Below are positions 10,523 through 19,700 of a DNA stretch of 64,000 nucleotides, piece by piece. Positions within the stretch are counted from its first letter, which is position 1; the number at the start of each line of letters is the position of its first letter. The position numbers and the translations under genes are program-made. The notes below the pieces were generated by a model that saw nothing but the letters and a program-made list of their open reading frames with translations, was not told where the DNA came from and did no database searches. Location of the stretch: NCBI RefSeq assembly GCF_002002905.1, contig NZ_CP019509.1, positions 3,758,001-3,822,000 on the forward strand. Reading direction: 5' to 3'. This stretch comes from Aquaspirillum sp. LM1 (GTDB lineage: Bacteria; Pseudomonadota; Gammaproteobacteria; Burkholderiales; Aquaspirillaceae).

Positions 10523-10616
10523 GGTGGCGACAGGCAGGGCAGCAGCTGACAGGTGTCGCGATTGTGCAACGCAATAGCGCACAGAAGAACCATTCCGGTG
10601 CATTCCTGTCGCCACC
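10523..10616. promoter_or_regulatory. inverted-repeat region in the kup upstream leader
   Basis: GGTGGCGACAGG (10523-10534) is perfectly complementary to CCTGTCGCCACC (10605-10616). Between them are smaller inverted pieces such as TGTGC / GCACA. The structure ends 71 bases before the kup start, in the divergent proS-kup spacer. It could fold as a leader hairpin if transcription starts upstream. It matches no riboswitch class that I recognise. Confidence 0.35.
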
Positions 10617-10687
10617 TTGACGGTAAGAGTTGGCGCAACACCGTAAAGTTACTACCATTCGGGTTTGGCACCTCTCCGGCTTCTCAT

Positions 10688-12562
10688 ATGTCCTCTGCTT
10701 CCGGCCACAAACCGGCGCTGCCTGCGCTAACCCTTGCTGCCTTAGGGATTGTTTACGGCGACATCGGCACCAGCCCGCTGTATACGCTGAAAGAATGTTT
10801 CAGCGCCCACACCCACCTGACCCCCACGGTGGCCAATGTAAACGGCATTCTGTCGCTTATTTTCTGGTCGATCATCTTTGTGGTCACCCTCAAGTACATC
10901 TCGTTTGTGCTGCGTGCCGACAACAAGGGCGAAGGCGGCATTCTCACCCTGGCGGCGCTGGCCGGACGCCGGCTGAACGGACTGCCCAGTGTATTGGTGC
11001 TGGTGCTGGGCTTGCTGGGGGCCGGGCTGTTTTTTGGTGAAGTGGTGATCACCCCGGCCATTTCCGTGCTGTCTGCGGTGGAAGGGCTGGAAGTGGTGGC
11101 CCCTGAACTGGAGGCCTATATCCTGCCGCTGGCGCTGGGCGTGCTGATTGCGCTGTTCCTGATCCAGAAAAGCGGCACCGCCAAGGTGGGCGCATTTTTT
11201 GGCCCGATCATGGGATTGTGGTTCCTCACCCTGGGGGCGTTGGGGGTGCACGGCATTCTCAGTCAGCCGGCGGTGCTGCAGGCCATCAACCCGATGTACG
11301 GGCTGAACTTCCTGCTAGATCACGGCTGGGCCAGCCTGCTGGCGCTGGGGTCGGTGGTGCTGGCGCTGACCGGGGCCGAGGCGCTGTACGCCGACATGGG
11401 CCACTTTGGCCGCAAGCCAATCCGCTACGCCTGGTTCAGCCTGGTATTGCCGGCCTTGCTGCTCAACTACTTTGGCCAGGGCGCACACCTGCTGAGCAAC
11501 CCGGAAGCAGTGGAAAACCCGTTTTTCCACCTGGCACCGGACTGGGCCACCATGCCGCTGGTGATTCTGGCCACGGCGGCCACGGTGATTGCCTCGCAGG
11601 CGGTGATTTCCGGCGTGTTTTCGCTCACCCGTCAGGCGGTGCAGCAAGGGCTGCTGTCGCGGCTGACCATTCAGCACACCTCCGACCATGAAATCGGCCA
11701 GATCTATATTCCGGCAGTGAACTGGATGCTGCTGGCGTCGGTGATTGTGGTGGTGCTGGTATTCCAGACCTCCAGCGCGCTGGCTGCTGCCTACGGCATT
11801 GCCGTGACTGGCACCATGATCATCACCTCGATTCTGGCCTGCACCGTGGCCCGCCGCCAGTGGGGCTGGCCGCTGGCCGCCGCGCTGTCGCTGCTGACCG
11901 TATTGCTGGTCATTGACGTGCCGTTCTTTATTGCCAACGTGCTCAAGCTGTTCTCTGGTGGCTGGCTGCCGCTGGTGATTGGCTGCATGATGTTCATCAT
12001 CATGAGCACCTGGCGGCGTGGCCGCGAGCTGCTGTTGCAGCGCCTGCAGGAACAGGCCTTGCCGCTGGATTCGTTCATCGACAACCTGGAAACCTATCCG
12101 CCCACCCGGGTGCAGGGCACGGCAGTGTTTCTGAACAGCGCCACGCTGGGGGTGCCGCATGCGCTGCTGCACAACCTCAAGCACAACAAGGTGCTGCACG
12201 AACGCATCGTGCTGCTGACCGTGCAAAACGTGGACGAGCCATACATCAAGCCAGAAAACCGGGTGACGGTGACCCAGCTGTCGGCCAGCTTCTGGCAGGT
12301 GGTGGCGCGTTACGGCTTCAAGGAAATGCCCAATGTGCCGGAAATTCTCGAACTGTGCGCGGCCAGGGGGCTGGAGTTCGAATCCATGGACACCTCGTTC
12401 TTCCTGTCGCGTGAGACGCTGATTTCCACCGACCGCCCCGGCATGGCGCGCTGGCGGGAAAAGCTGTTTGTACTGCAGTCGAAGAATGCCCTGCGCGCCA
12501 CCGATTTCTTCCAGATTCCGGCCAACCGGGTGGTAGAAATGGGCACGCAGGTGGAGCTGTAA
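10688..12562 (+). CDS. kup: Kup-type low-affinity potassium uptake transporter
   Basis: Proton-coupled potassium importer in the inner membrane. Its 624 residues match the family. The hallmark N-terminus [18 protein letters not shown] lies near residue 20, about 12 hydrophobic segments follow (to about residue 440), then the soluble C-terminal domain with [20 protein letters not shown]. The ATG at 10688 places the hallmark at the usual distance from the start; the frame is open upstream but that part is not conserved-looking. Transcribed alone, divergent from proS. Confidence 0.96.
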   Translation: MSSASGHKPALPALTLAALGIVYGDIGTSPLYTLKECFSAHTHLTPTVANVNGILSLIFWSIIFVVTLKYISFVLRADNKGEGGILTLAALAGRRLNGLPSVLVLVLGLLGAGLFFGEVVITPAISVLSAVEGLEVVAPELEAYILPLALGVLIALFLIQKSGTAKVGAFFGPIMGLWFLTLGALGVHGILSQPAVLQAINPMYGLNFLLDHGWASLLALGSVVLALTGAEALYADMGHFGRKPIRYAWFSLVLPALLLNYFGQGAHLLSNPEAVENPFFHLAPDWATMPLVILATAATVIASQAVISGVFSLTRQAVQQGLLSRLTIQHTSDHEIGQIYIPAVNWMLLASVIVVVLVFQTSSALAAAYGIAVTGTMIITSILACTVARRQWGWPLAAALSLLTVLLVIDVPFFIANVLKLFSGGWLPLVIGCMMFIIMSTWRRGRELLLQRLQEQALPLDSFIDNLETYPPTRVQGTAVFLNSATLGVPHALLHNLKHNKVLHERIVLLTVQNVDEPYIKPENRVTVTQLSASFWQVVARYGFKEMPNVPEILELCAARGLEFESMDTSFFLSRETLISTDRPGMARWREKLFVLQSKNALRATDFFQIPANRVVEMGTQVEL

Positions 12563-12705
12563 GAACGTGTTCAAAGCCTAGCGAACGACGGGTCAGCCAA
12601 GGCGAAATGAACCAAAAAGGCGCAGTTGACACGCGGTCAATGCGCATTTTGGGGGCATTTCAACGCAGGATCACCCGAGTCTCGCAGACGTTGAACACAC
12701 GCTAA
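12563..12705. repeat. putative dispersed intergenic repeat with imperfect terminal inverted repeats
   Basis: The spacer between kup and ampD begins directly after the kup stop with GAACGTGTTCAA and ends with TTGAACACACGCTAA, an imperfect inverted pair. A TTTGAACACGCTCTTAG-like motif recurs at 25177-25193. The interior contains several self-complementary words (TGCGCATTTTG, TTGACACGCGGTCAA) and no credible gene. I recall similar spacers in other betaproteobacteria but cannot verify this here. Confidence 0.4.
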
Positions 12706-12711
12706 GCGCGC

Positions 12712-13278
12712 TCAGGCCTCGCCCGGCCACACCGGTAGCCCGCACACTGCTGCCGCCCGCACCCAGTCAAACGACGGGCCGGGATCGGTTTTGCGGCCAG
12801 GGGCAATCTGCTCGTGGCCGGTCATTTCCACCAGCGGCAGCTGGCTGGCCAGCAGCGTGACCAGCTGGCCCAGCCGGGTGTACTGGGCGTCGGTATAGGT
12901 CAGTTCGCCAGTGCCTTCCAGTTCCACGCCCAGGGCAAAGTCATTGCACACCGGACGGCCACGCCAGCACGACGCCCCGGCGTGCCAGGCGCGCTGCGCG
13001 GTGCTGACAAACTGCACCAGCTCGCCATCCCGGCGAATCAGAAAATGCGCCGATACCCGCAATGCGGCAATCCAGTGGTAGTCCGGATGGGCGTTAGGGT
13101 CCAGCGTATTGGTGAACAGCCGCTCGATATCATCGCCGCCAAACTGGCCAGGGGGCAGGCTGATATGGTGTACCACCAGCAGGCAGGGAGGTTCCGGCTG
13201 GGCATCGTGATTGGGCGAGGGCACATGTCGGGCCGGGTGAACCCAGCCGGCGGCATCCAGAGTCAGAGGGGCGAACAT
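12712..13278 (-). CDS. ampD: 1,6-anhydro-N-acetylmuramyl-L-alanine amidase
   Basis: A cytoplasmic zinc amidase that removes the peptide from anhydro-muropeptides during wall recycling and so controls the AmpR inducer pool. 188 residues of the Amidase_2 type: VVHHISLPPGQFGG supplies the first zinc His, RAWHAGASCWRGRPVCNDF is the AmpD-specific block, then ALGVELEG, and GHEQIAPGRKTDPGPSFDW carries the remaining zinc His and Asp. The ATG at 13278 gives the usual N-terminus; the open frame extends upstream but without similarity. Monocistronic, convergent with kup. Confidence 0.94.
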   Translation of the reverse strand: MFAPLTLDAAGWVHPARHVPSPNHDAQPEPPCLLVVHHISLPPGQFGGDDIERLFTNTLDPNAHPDYHWIAALRVSAHFLIRRDGELVQFVSTAQRAWHAGASCWRGRPVCNDFALGVELEGTGELTYTDAQYTRLGQLVTLLASQLPLVEMTGHEQIAPGRKTDPGPSFDWVRAAAVCGLPVWPGEA

Positions 13279-13551
13279 GGCGGGCGGGCCGGTGTGGAAG
13301 AAGCCCGCATGATAGCGCAACGGCTTGCATCCGGTAGCCACCGCCCATCCCCTGTGTGACAAGGAGGCATCGCCGCCACATAAGGCGCGTTCTCCGTGGC
13401 GCGCGCTGGCTGTTTCTCACCCGACAAGGTGCCTGCCGCATGAATCTTTTGCGTCAGCATCGCCAGCTTGTTGCACAATATCCGCGACAGAACTGTTTGC
13501 CCAGCCGGCTTTACCGGCTTGGCAAACCGTTTTGATCTCTTGGAGTTTTTC

Positions 13552-14076
13552 ATGTTGCCATCCGAACCGCTGGCCAGCCCGGCTGCCGCCAGCTTTGACG
13601 CCCCGCTGGACATGCTCACCACCTGTCATCAAAAGGTGCTGCGCTTCTGCGCCCAGCTGGAAAAGCTGCCGGGCTACCTGGACACGCACGGCATCACCCC
13701 CACCGTGGTGACCACGCTGGAAGGGGTGTTGCGCTACTTTGACGTGGCTGGCCCGCTGCACCACGCCGACGAAGAGCGCGACCTGTTTCCGCTACTGGCG
13801 CAACGCGCACCGGACAGCCAGCCGCTGCTGACCGAAATTGCCATTGAACACATCACCCTGGAAGGCATGTGGAGCCGTCTGCGTGAACAGCTGCAGGCGG
13901 TGAATGCCGGTGAAGCGCAGGCGCTGGATGTGCATCTGAGTCAGGCCTTTGTCCAGCGCTACCGCGCGCACATCGACCACGAAGAAAACCAGCTGCTGCC
14001 GCTGGCGCATCAACTGCTCAGCGCCGATGAGCTGGAACAGATTGGCGACACCATGAGCGCACGCCGCCGCGACTGA
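13552..14076 (+). CDS. hemerythrin-like HHE-domain protein
   Basis: A 174-residue four-helix protein with the histidine/carboxylate pattern of hemerythrin-type di-iron sites: H in DMLTTCHQKVLRF, HHADEERDLFP, HITLEGMW and RYRAHIDHEENQLLPLA. Family members bind oxygen or nitric oxide or take part in iron-sulphur repair. It lacks a ScdA-like N-terminal domain, so a stand-alone sensor or storage role is more likely. The ATG at 13552 follows TTGGAG at 8 bases. It is convergent with tal, separated by a strong hairpin. Confidence 0.85.
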   Translation: MLPSEPLASPAAASFDAPLDMLTTCHQKVLRFCAQLEKLPGYLDTHGITPTVVTTLEGVLRYFDVAGPLHHADEERDLFPLLAQRAPDSQPLLTEIAIEHITLEGMWSRLREQLQAVNAGEAQALDVHLSQAFVQRYRAHIDHEENQLLPLAHQLLSADELEQIGDTMSARRRD

Positions 14077-14102
14077 GCCCCTACCCGGCTGAGCTGACAA
14101 AC

Positions 14103-14140
14103 AATCTGCCCCGCGCGCCAGAAGGCGGGCGGGGCAGATT
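14103..14140. terminator. bidirectional hairpin between the hemerythrin gene and tal
   Basis: The arms AATCTGCCCCGC and GCGGGGCAGATT form a 12-bp perfect stem with a 14-base loop in the convergent gap. On the minus strand it is followed by TTGTTTGT. The position suits a shared terminator; the T tract is weak on the plus strand. Confidence 0.6.
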
Positions 14141-14160
14141 ATCCCAGCAAGGTGCAGGCC

Positions 14161-15219
14161 TCAGGCGGTCAGTGCCAGCAAGGCAGCAAACGCCTCGTCA
14201 AACAGCTTCAGCCCGTCGCGCTGCAGTTGCTCGCCAATGGCCGACACATCCACGCCAGCCGCCGCCACCCCGGCCAGCACAGCCTGACTGTCTGCCGGAT
14301 CACTCAAGGTATCCGCCGCCACGCCATGGTCGCGAAACGCCAGCAGGGTGGCGTCCGGCACGGTGTTCACCGTGCGCGGGCCGATCAGGCTTTCCACATA
14401 CAGCACATCAGAGTAAGCCGGGTTTTTGGTGCCGGTGCTGGCCCACAGCAGCCATTGCGGCTGCGCGCCAGCCTGACTCAGCTCGGCCCAGGCCGGGCTG
14501 TCCAGCCGCGCCTGCCAGCGGGCGTACACATCGCGCGCCAGCGCCACGGCGGTTTTGCCGCGCAGGGCCTCGGGCAATTGCCCATCCAGCAGGCTATCAA
14601 TCCGAGACAGGAAAAAACTGGCCACCGAACGCACCTGCCCCACCGGCAGACCGTCGGCCAGCCGGGCGCGCAGACCGGCTTCATGGGCCGCCCAGGTGGC
14701 CTCCACCTGCGCCAGCGAAAACAGCAGGGTGATATTGACGTTGATTCCTTCGTGAATCAGCGTGGCAAGCGCAGCCACACCCGCTGCGGTGGCCGGCACC
14801 TTGATCATGGCGTTGGGCCGGTCAATTTCCTGCCACAAACGGCGGGCGGCGTTCAGCGTGCCAGCCTCGTCGTGAGCCAGCTCGGGCGACACCTCCAGGC
14901 TGACATAGCCGTCATCGCCGCCGCTGGCACGGTATTGGTCCAGCAGCAAATCGCAGGCGGCCTGAATATCGGGAATCACCAACTGCTCGTAACGCTGCTC
15001 GGCGTCGAGGTCGGGCAGTGCTTTCAGCGCCAGCAGCGCGGTGGCGTAGCGGGCATCGTCGCGGATGGCCTTGTGGAAAATCGCCGGGTTGGAGGTCACC
15101 CCGGCAATCCCGTCCTCGTTGATCCAGCGGGACAATTCACCGCTGTGCAGCAGGTCGCGGGAGAGGTTGTCCAGCCAGATGCGCTGGCCGAACGGACGGA
15201 TGGCTTGCAATCGATTCAT
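14161..15219 (-). CDS. tal: transaldolase
   Basis: Transfers dihydroxyacetone units between sugar phosphates in the non-oxidative pentose phosphate pathway. 352 residues, the longer bacterial form. Seen: GIAGVTSNPAIFHKAI near residue 40, NAMIKVPATAAG with the Schiff-base lysine, GINVNITLLFSLAQVE, WASTGTKNPAYSDVLYVE and PRTVNTVPDATLLAF. The ATG at 15219 opens with MNRLQAIRPFGQRIWLDNLS, typical of this subfamily; the in-frame extension upstream is arginine-rich and unconvincing. It borders the accessory region that begins at the palindrome 15375-15432. Confidence 0.95.
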   Translation of the reverse strand: MNRLQAIRPFGQRIWLDNLSRDLLHSGELSRWINEDGIAGVTSNPAIFHKAIRDDARYATALLALKALPDLDAEQRYEQLVIPDIQAACDLLLDQYRASGGDDGYVSLEVSPELAHDEAGTLNAARRLWQEIDRPNAMIKVPATAAGVAALATLIHEGINVNITLLFSLAQVEATWAAHEAGLRARLADGLPVGQVRSVASFFLSRIDSLLDGQLPEALRGKTAVALARDVYARWQARLDSPAWAELSQAGAQPQWLLWASTGTKNPAYSDVLYVESLIGPRTVNTVPDATLLAFRDHGVAADTLSDPADSQAVLAGVAAAGVDVSAIGEQLQRDGLKLFDEAFAALLALTA

Positions 15220-15535
15220 ACGGATCTTTCTGGCGGTGCGAAGAGGGCGGAGCACATGCCGCGCAGCGGCAAAACCCCATTATGCCAGCAGCACGGCGCA
15301 GGGGAAGCAGGAAATGCGCCACATGGCGCAGAATTCATTTGGCTGTCACGTCACGGGGTGGTGGCGCATGTGCGGAATTTAAACGAATTCGTTTTAAAAC
15401 GATTGTGTTTTAAAACGAATTCGTTTAAATTCCCTATGCCACCCTAGCCCACCCTGAACACAGGCCGTGAGCTTCTGTTGGCGCTGCCATTCCCCGCTTA
15501 GCGGCGCTTAAACACTGCCTCACGGAGATTTTTTC
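15220..15535. other. 316-base divergent spacer between tal and the ATPase operon
   Basis: No gene is seen. It holds the AT-rich palindrome at 15375-15432 and, close to the ATPase start, the ribosome binding site ACGGAG. Promoters for both tal and the ATPase operon must lie here, but no clear sigma-70 pair stands out. Confidence 0.6.
15375..15432. promoter_or_regulatory. 58-bp perfect AT-rich palindrome upstream of the ATPase operon
   Basis: Two perfect 26-bp arms (15375-15400 and 15407-15432) flank the spacer GATTGT. Each arm is itself built of smaller palindromes, AAACGAATTCGTTT and GTTTTAAAAC. It is strikingly AT-rich for this genome, 104 bases upstream of the first ATPase start. Possible roles are a dimeric or tetrameric repressor site, a cruciform, or a mobile-element end. 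None is proven. Confidence 0.75.
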
Positions 15536-16708
15536 ATGTTCTACCGCCAAAAATCCTATGGCCGCAACACCGAAGCCACTGAAATTTATCGTCATTTTTC
15601 CGCTGGCCAAGACCTGCACATGCCCGGCCCGCGCCGGCTGGGCAAATCGTTTTTGCTGGATCGTCTGGTGGACGCTGGCCCCGAGCACGGCTGGCGCACC
15701 ATCAAGATAGAGCTGGCCGGCGTCAGCGATGCTGCAAGCTGTTATGCGCGGCTCAGTGAAGCCATCGGGGCTAGCCTGCCCGCCATGCACAAGATCAAAG
15801 TCTGGCTGGCGCAGCACGCGCATCAGGTGTTCAGCAGCAGCAAGCCCGCCGGCAGCAGCCTGCCTCAGCACCTGCTGACCCATGACAGTGAGGGCCATCT
15901 GGAGCGCCTGTTGGTCAGCCTGGCCGACGAACCGCAGCCCTTGGCCATTTTGCTGGATGAGCTGCCGATTTTTCTCAGCGCTCTGCACCACAAAGGCCCG
16001 GATGGCGTGGCTCAGGCGCGCGAGTTCATGAACACCCTCAGCCGCATGCGCGACAAGGCGCGCCATGTGCGCTGGCTGATCACTGGCTCGATTGGCATTG
16101 ACCCTCTGGCGCGTTTTGGTCAGTATCAGGGCGCGCTGGCCAAATACACCTTGTACCGTCTGGCACCGTTGATGGCCGGGCAAGCCAAGGACTTACTGCA
16201 AGACAGTGCAACGGATGGCCAGTTGATCCACCGTCAGCGCATCACCGACGCCGAAGCGCAGGCGCTGATTGAGCAAACCGGCTGGCTGTCGGCGTTCTAT
16301 CTGCTGGAGCTGGCCGGGTGCTTGCGCGGCGCGCCCTGTGAGGATGCCGCACAGGCGGCGCAACAAGTAGAAAACGCCGCCGCTAAGCTGCTGGGTGACG
16401 CCAATAGCAATACGTTTTCCACCTGGGAAGAACACCTGCGCAAACATTATCCCGACCCGCAACGCGGCCAGGTCTTTGCCCTGCTGGCCGAACTGGCGCT
16501 TCGCCCCGGCCCGCACACCCTGAACACCCTGCTGGCCGGGCTGGCCGACGCCACCGTCAGCGAGCCATCATTGCGCGCGCTGTTGTTGCGCCTGGATGGC
16601 GAAGGCTTTGTCAGCGTCGACTGGGACAATGCCGACTCGCCCACCTTGATGTTTCGCAACCCTCTGCTGCGGCGCTGGTGGGCACGCTATCAACCCACCG
16701 CCGCGTAA
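15536..16708 (+). CDS. P-loop ATPase (archaeal-ATPase/STAND-like), first gene of a two-ATPase module
   Basis: 390 residues. Walker A is GPRRLGKS at residues 31-38, just after a short N-terminus. Walker B is LAILLDELPIF at 137-147 with D141/E142, and VRWLITGSIGI is a sensor-like strand. The last ~100 residues look like a winged-helix region (ALRPGPHTLNTLLAGLADA). The architecture resembles archaeal-type AAA ATPases and STAND regulators. No nuclease, transposase or membrane domain is seen. The start at 15536 follows ACGGAG. Only 6 bases separate it from the next ATPase gene, whose start lacks a clear ribosome binding site, so the two are probably translationally coupled. Function unknown. Confidence 0.85.
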   Translation: MFYRQKSYGRNTEATEIYRHFSAGQDLHMPGPRRLGKSFLLDRLVDAGPEHGWRTIKIELAGVSDAASCYARLSEAIGASLPAMHKIKVWLAQHAHQVFSSSKPAGSSLPQHLLTHDSEGHLERLLVSLADEPQPLAILLDELPIFLSALHHKGPDGVAQAREFMNTLSRMRDKARHVRWLITGSIGIDPLARFGQYQGALAKYTLYRLAPLMAGQAKDLLQDSATDGQLIHRQRITDAEAQALIEQTGWLSAFYLLELAGCLRGAPCEDAAQAAQQVENAAAKLLGDANSNTFSTWEEHLRKHYPDPQRGQVFALLAELALRPGPHTLNTLLAGLADATVSEPSLRALLLRLDGEGFVSVDWDNADSPTLMFRNPLLRRWWARYQPTAA

Positions 16709-16714
16709 ACCGCC

Positions 16715-19700
16715 ATGGACCTGACCTTTTTTAACCCGCGCGCACAAAAAGAAGCCGACTTTCTGGCCGCATTTTGCGCACGGCAAAACACCCTGGAATT
16801 TTTTCTGCGCCAATTGCGTCGCCTGGCGGGCCGTCCGGTGTCGGCACAGCACCATTTGATTGTCGCCCCGCGCGGCTATGGCAAAACCTCGCTGCTGCGG
16901 CGCATCGCCATCGCCATCCGCCAGGACGACAGCCTGCGCGCGCACTGGCTGCCGCTGAGCTTTCGCGAGGAACAGCACAACGTCATCAGTCTGGACGTGC
17001 TCTGGCAGAACTGCCTGCAATCACTGCAAGAAGCCCTGGACAGCGAAGGCGCCGACGACGCCATGCTGGACGCGCTGGACGACGTGATCGACCAGCACGC
17101 CCCGCGCAGCCAGCTCAAGCGCGAAGCACAAGACGGCCGCCCGGCAGAAGCCTATTTAATGGACTACTGCCGCCGCCATGGCCGCCGCCCGCTGCTGCTG
17201 ATCGACAATCTGGACGCCCTGCTGGCCGGGCTGAGCACCGAACACCAATGGGCCTGGCGCGCCAGCCTGCAAGCGGCAAACGGCCCTGTGCTGCTGGCCG
17301 CCGCCGCGCGCTACCCAGATGCCCTGCGCGACCACGACGCGGCGTTTTATGATTTTTTCCGCCTCCACCCGCTGGAGCGGTTGAGCGACGCCGAAGTGAT
17401 GCAATGCTTAAGCCACATCGCCCGCCAGCGCGGCGACAAAGGCGTGGCGGTGCTTAATCAGCTTCAGCGCCAGCCCGGCAAAATCGCCACGCTCAACACC
17501 CTGGCCGGCGGCAACCCGCGCACCCTCAGCGTGCTGTACAGCGTGCTGGAAGCGCATATGAACGAAGACGTGCTGGACAACCTCAGCGCCATGCTGGATC
17601 AATTCACCGGCTGGTATCAGGCGCGCACCGAAGAGTTGCCCATGCAGGCGCGCGCCGTATTCGACGCCGTCGCCCTGCACTGGGACCCGATCACCGCCGC
17701 CCAGCTGGCCAGCGTCACCGGCCTGGAGGTCACCGTCGTCAACAGCCAGCTGTCGCGGCTGGACAAACAAGGCTATATCGAAGCCGTCAAACTATCCCAC
17801 AGCGGCAAAGGCCGCAACGCCTACCAAGTCAGCGAGCGCTTTTACAATATCTGGTATCTGATGCGTCACGGCTCACGCCGCCTGGAGCGGCGCATCCGCT
17901 TTCTCACCGCCTTTTTGCAAAGCCTGTACACCCCGGACGAATGCCAGCAACTGGGTGAGCGCCTGCTGCAACGCCCCCGCGTTGAACCTGCCACCGCGCT
18001 GGCGCTGGCGCATAACCTGCCGGCCAGTGAGATGCGCCAACGCCTGCTGAACGCCGTGGAAGCGCAGTTGGACGATGACGCCAGCCTGGCGCAGGAATAC
18101 CACAAAGTGCGGCGCATTCTGGCTGAGCAAGACCAGGCCGCCAGCTCATCCTCGCGCATCCCCCCATGGCCGGAGTCGGTGGCGACGCTGATAGAGCAAG
18201 AGCGTTATACACAAGCCGAAGTGGTGCTGCGTCAGGCCTTAGCGCACACCCCAGACGATGCTTCGCTGTGGTTTCACCTGGGCCGGTTGCTGCACAAGCA
18301 TCTAGGGCGCTACGAGGAGGCGGAAGCGGCCTACCGGCAAGCCATTGAGTTAGATGCCAAGGATGCCACTCCGTGGAATGGCCTGGGCCATCTGCTGCAA
18401 TATCGTTTGGCGCACTACGAGGAGGCAGAGGCGGCCTACCTGCAGGCGATTAAGTTAGATGCCAAGTATGCCAATCCGTGGAATGGTCTGGGCAATCTGC
18501 TGCAATATCGCTTGGCGCGCTACGACGAGGCAGAGGCGGCCTACCTGCAGGCTATTAAGTTAGATGCCAAGTATGCCAATCCGTGGAATGGTCTGGGCAA
18601 TCTGCTGCAATATCGCTTGGCGCGCTACGACGAGGCAGAGATGGCCTACCGGCAAGCCATTGAGTTAGATGCTAAGGATGCCTATCCGTGGAATGGCCTG
18701 GGCCATCTGCTGCAACGTCGTTTGGCGCGCTACGATGAGGCAGAGACGGCCTACCGGCAGGCCATTAAGTTAGATGCCAAGTACGCCAATCCGTGGAATG
18801 GTCTGGGCAATCTGCTGCAACATCGTTTGGCGCGCTACGACGAGGCAGAGACGGCCTACCGGCAGGCGATTGAGTTAGATGCCAAGTATGCCTATCCGTG
18901 GAATAACCTGGGCAATCTGCTGCACTATCGTTTGGCGCGCTACGACGAGGCAGAGGCAGCCTACCGACAGGCGATTGAGTTAGATGCCAAGTATGCTACT
19001 CCGTGGAATGGCCTAGGCAATTTGTTGCACTATCGTTTGGCGCGCTACGACGAGGCAGAGGCGGCCTACCGACAAGCGATTGAGTTAAATGCCAAGGATG
19101 CCACTCCGTGGGCTGGCCTGGGCGATCTGCTGCAAGATCATTTGGCGCGCTACGACGAGGCGGAGGCGGCCTACCGGCAAGCCATTGCATTAGATGCCAA
19201 GGACGCCACTCCATGGGCTAACCTGGGCAATCTGCTGCACTATCGTTTGGCGCGTTACGATGAGGCAGAGGCGACCTACCAGCAAGCCATTGCGTTAGAT
19301 GCCAAGGATGCCGCTCCGTGGAATGGTCTGGGCCATCTGCTGCAAGATCATTTGGCGCGCCATGACGAGGCAGAGGCAGCCTACCGGCAAGCCATTGAGT
19401 TAGATGCCAAGGACGCCACTCCGTGGACTAACCTGGGCAATCTGCTGCAAGATCATTTGGCGCGCTACGACGAGGCAGAGGCAGCCTACCGGCAAGCCAT
19501 TGAGTTAGATGCCAAGGATGCCTATCCGTGGAATGGCTTGGGCAATCTGCTGAAAAATCATTTGGGGCGCTACGACGAGGCAGAGGTGGCCTACCGGCAA
19601 GCGATTGCGTTAGATGCCAAGGATGCCACTCCGTGGGCTAATCTGGGCAATTTGCTGCAAGCTTATTTTGCGCGCTACGACGAGGCAGAGGTAGCCTACC

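Noticed and set aside
10412-10687. c-di-AMP (ydaO-type) riboswitch before kup
   Set aside because: The conserved pseudo-symmetric core motifs are not seen, and this class is known mainly outside betaproteobacteria.
11315-12574. 419-codon minus-strand frame over kup
   Set aside because: Antisense to a clear Kup transporter and without any motif.
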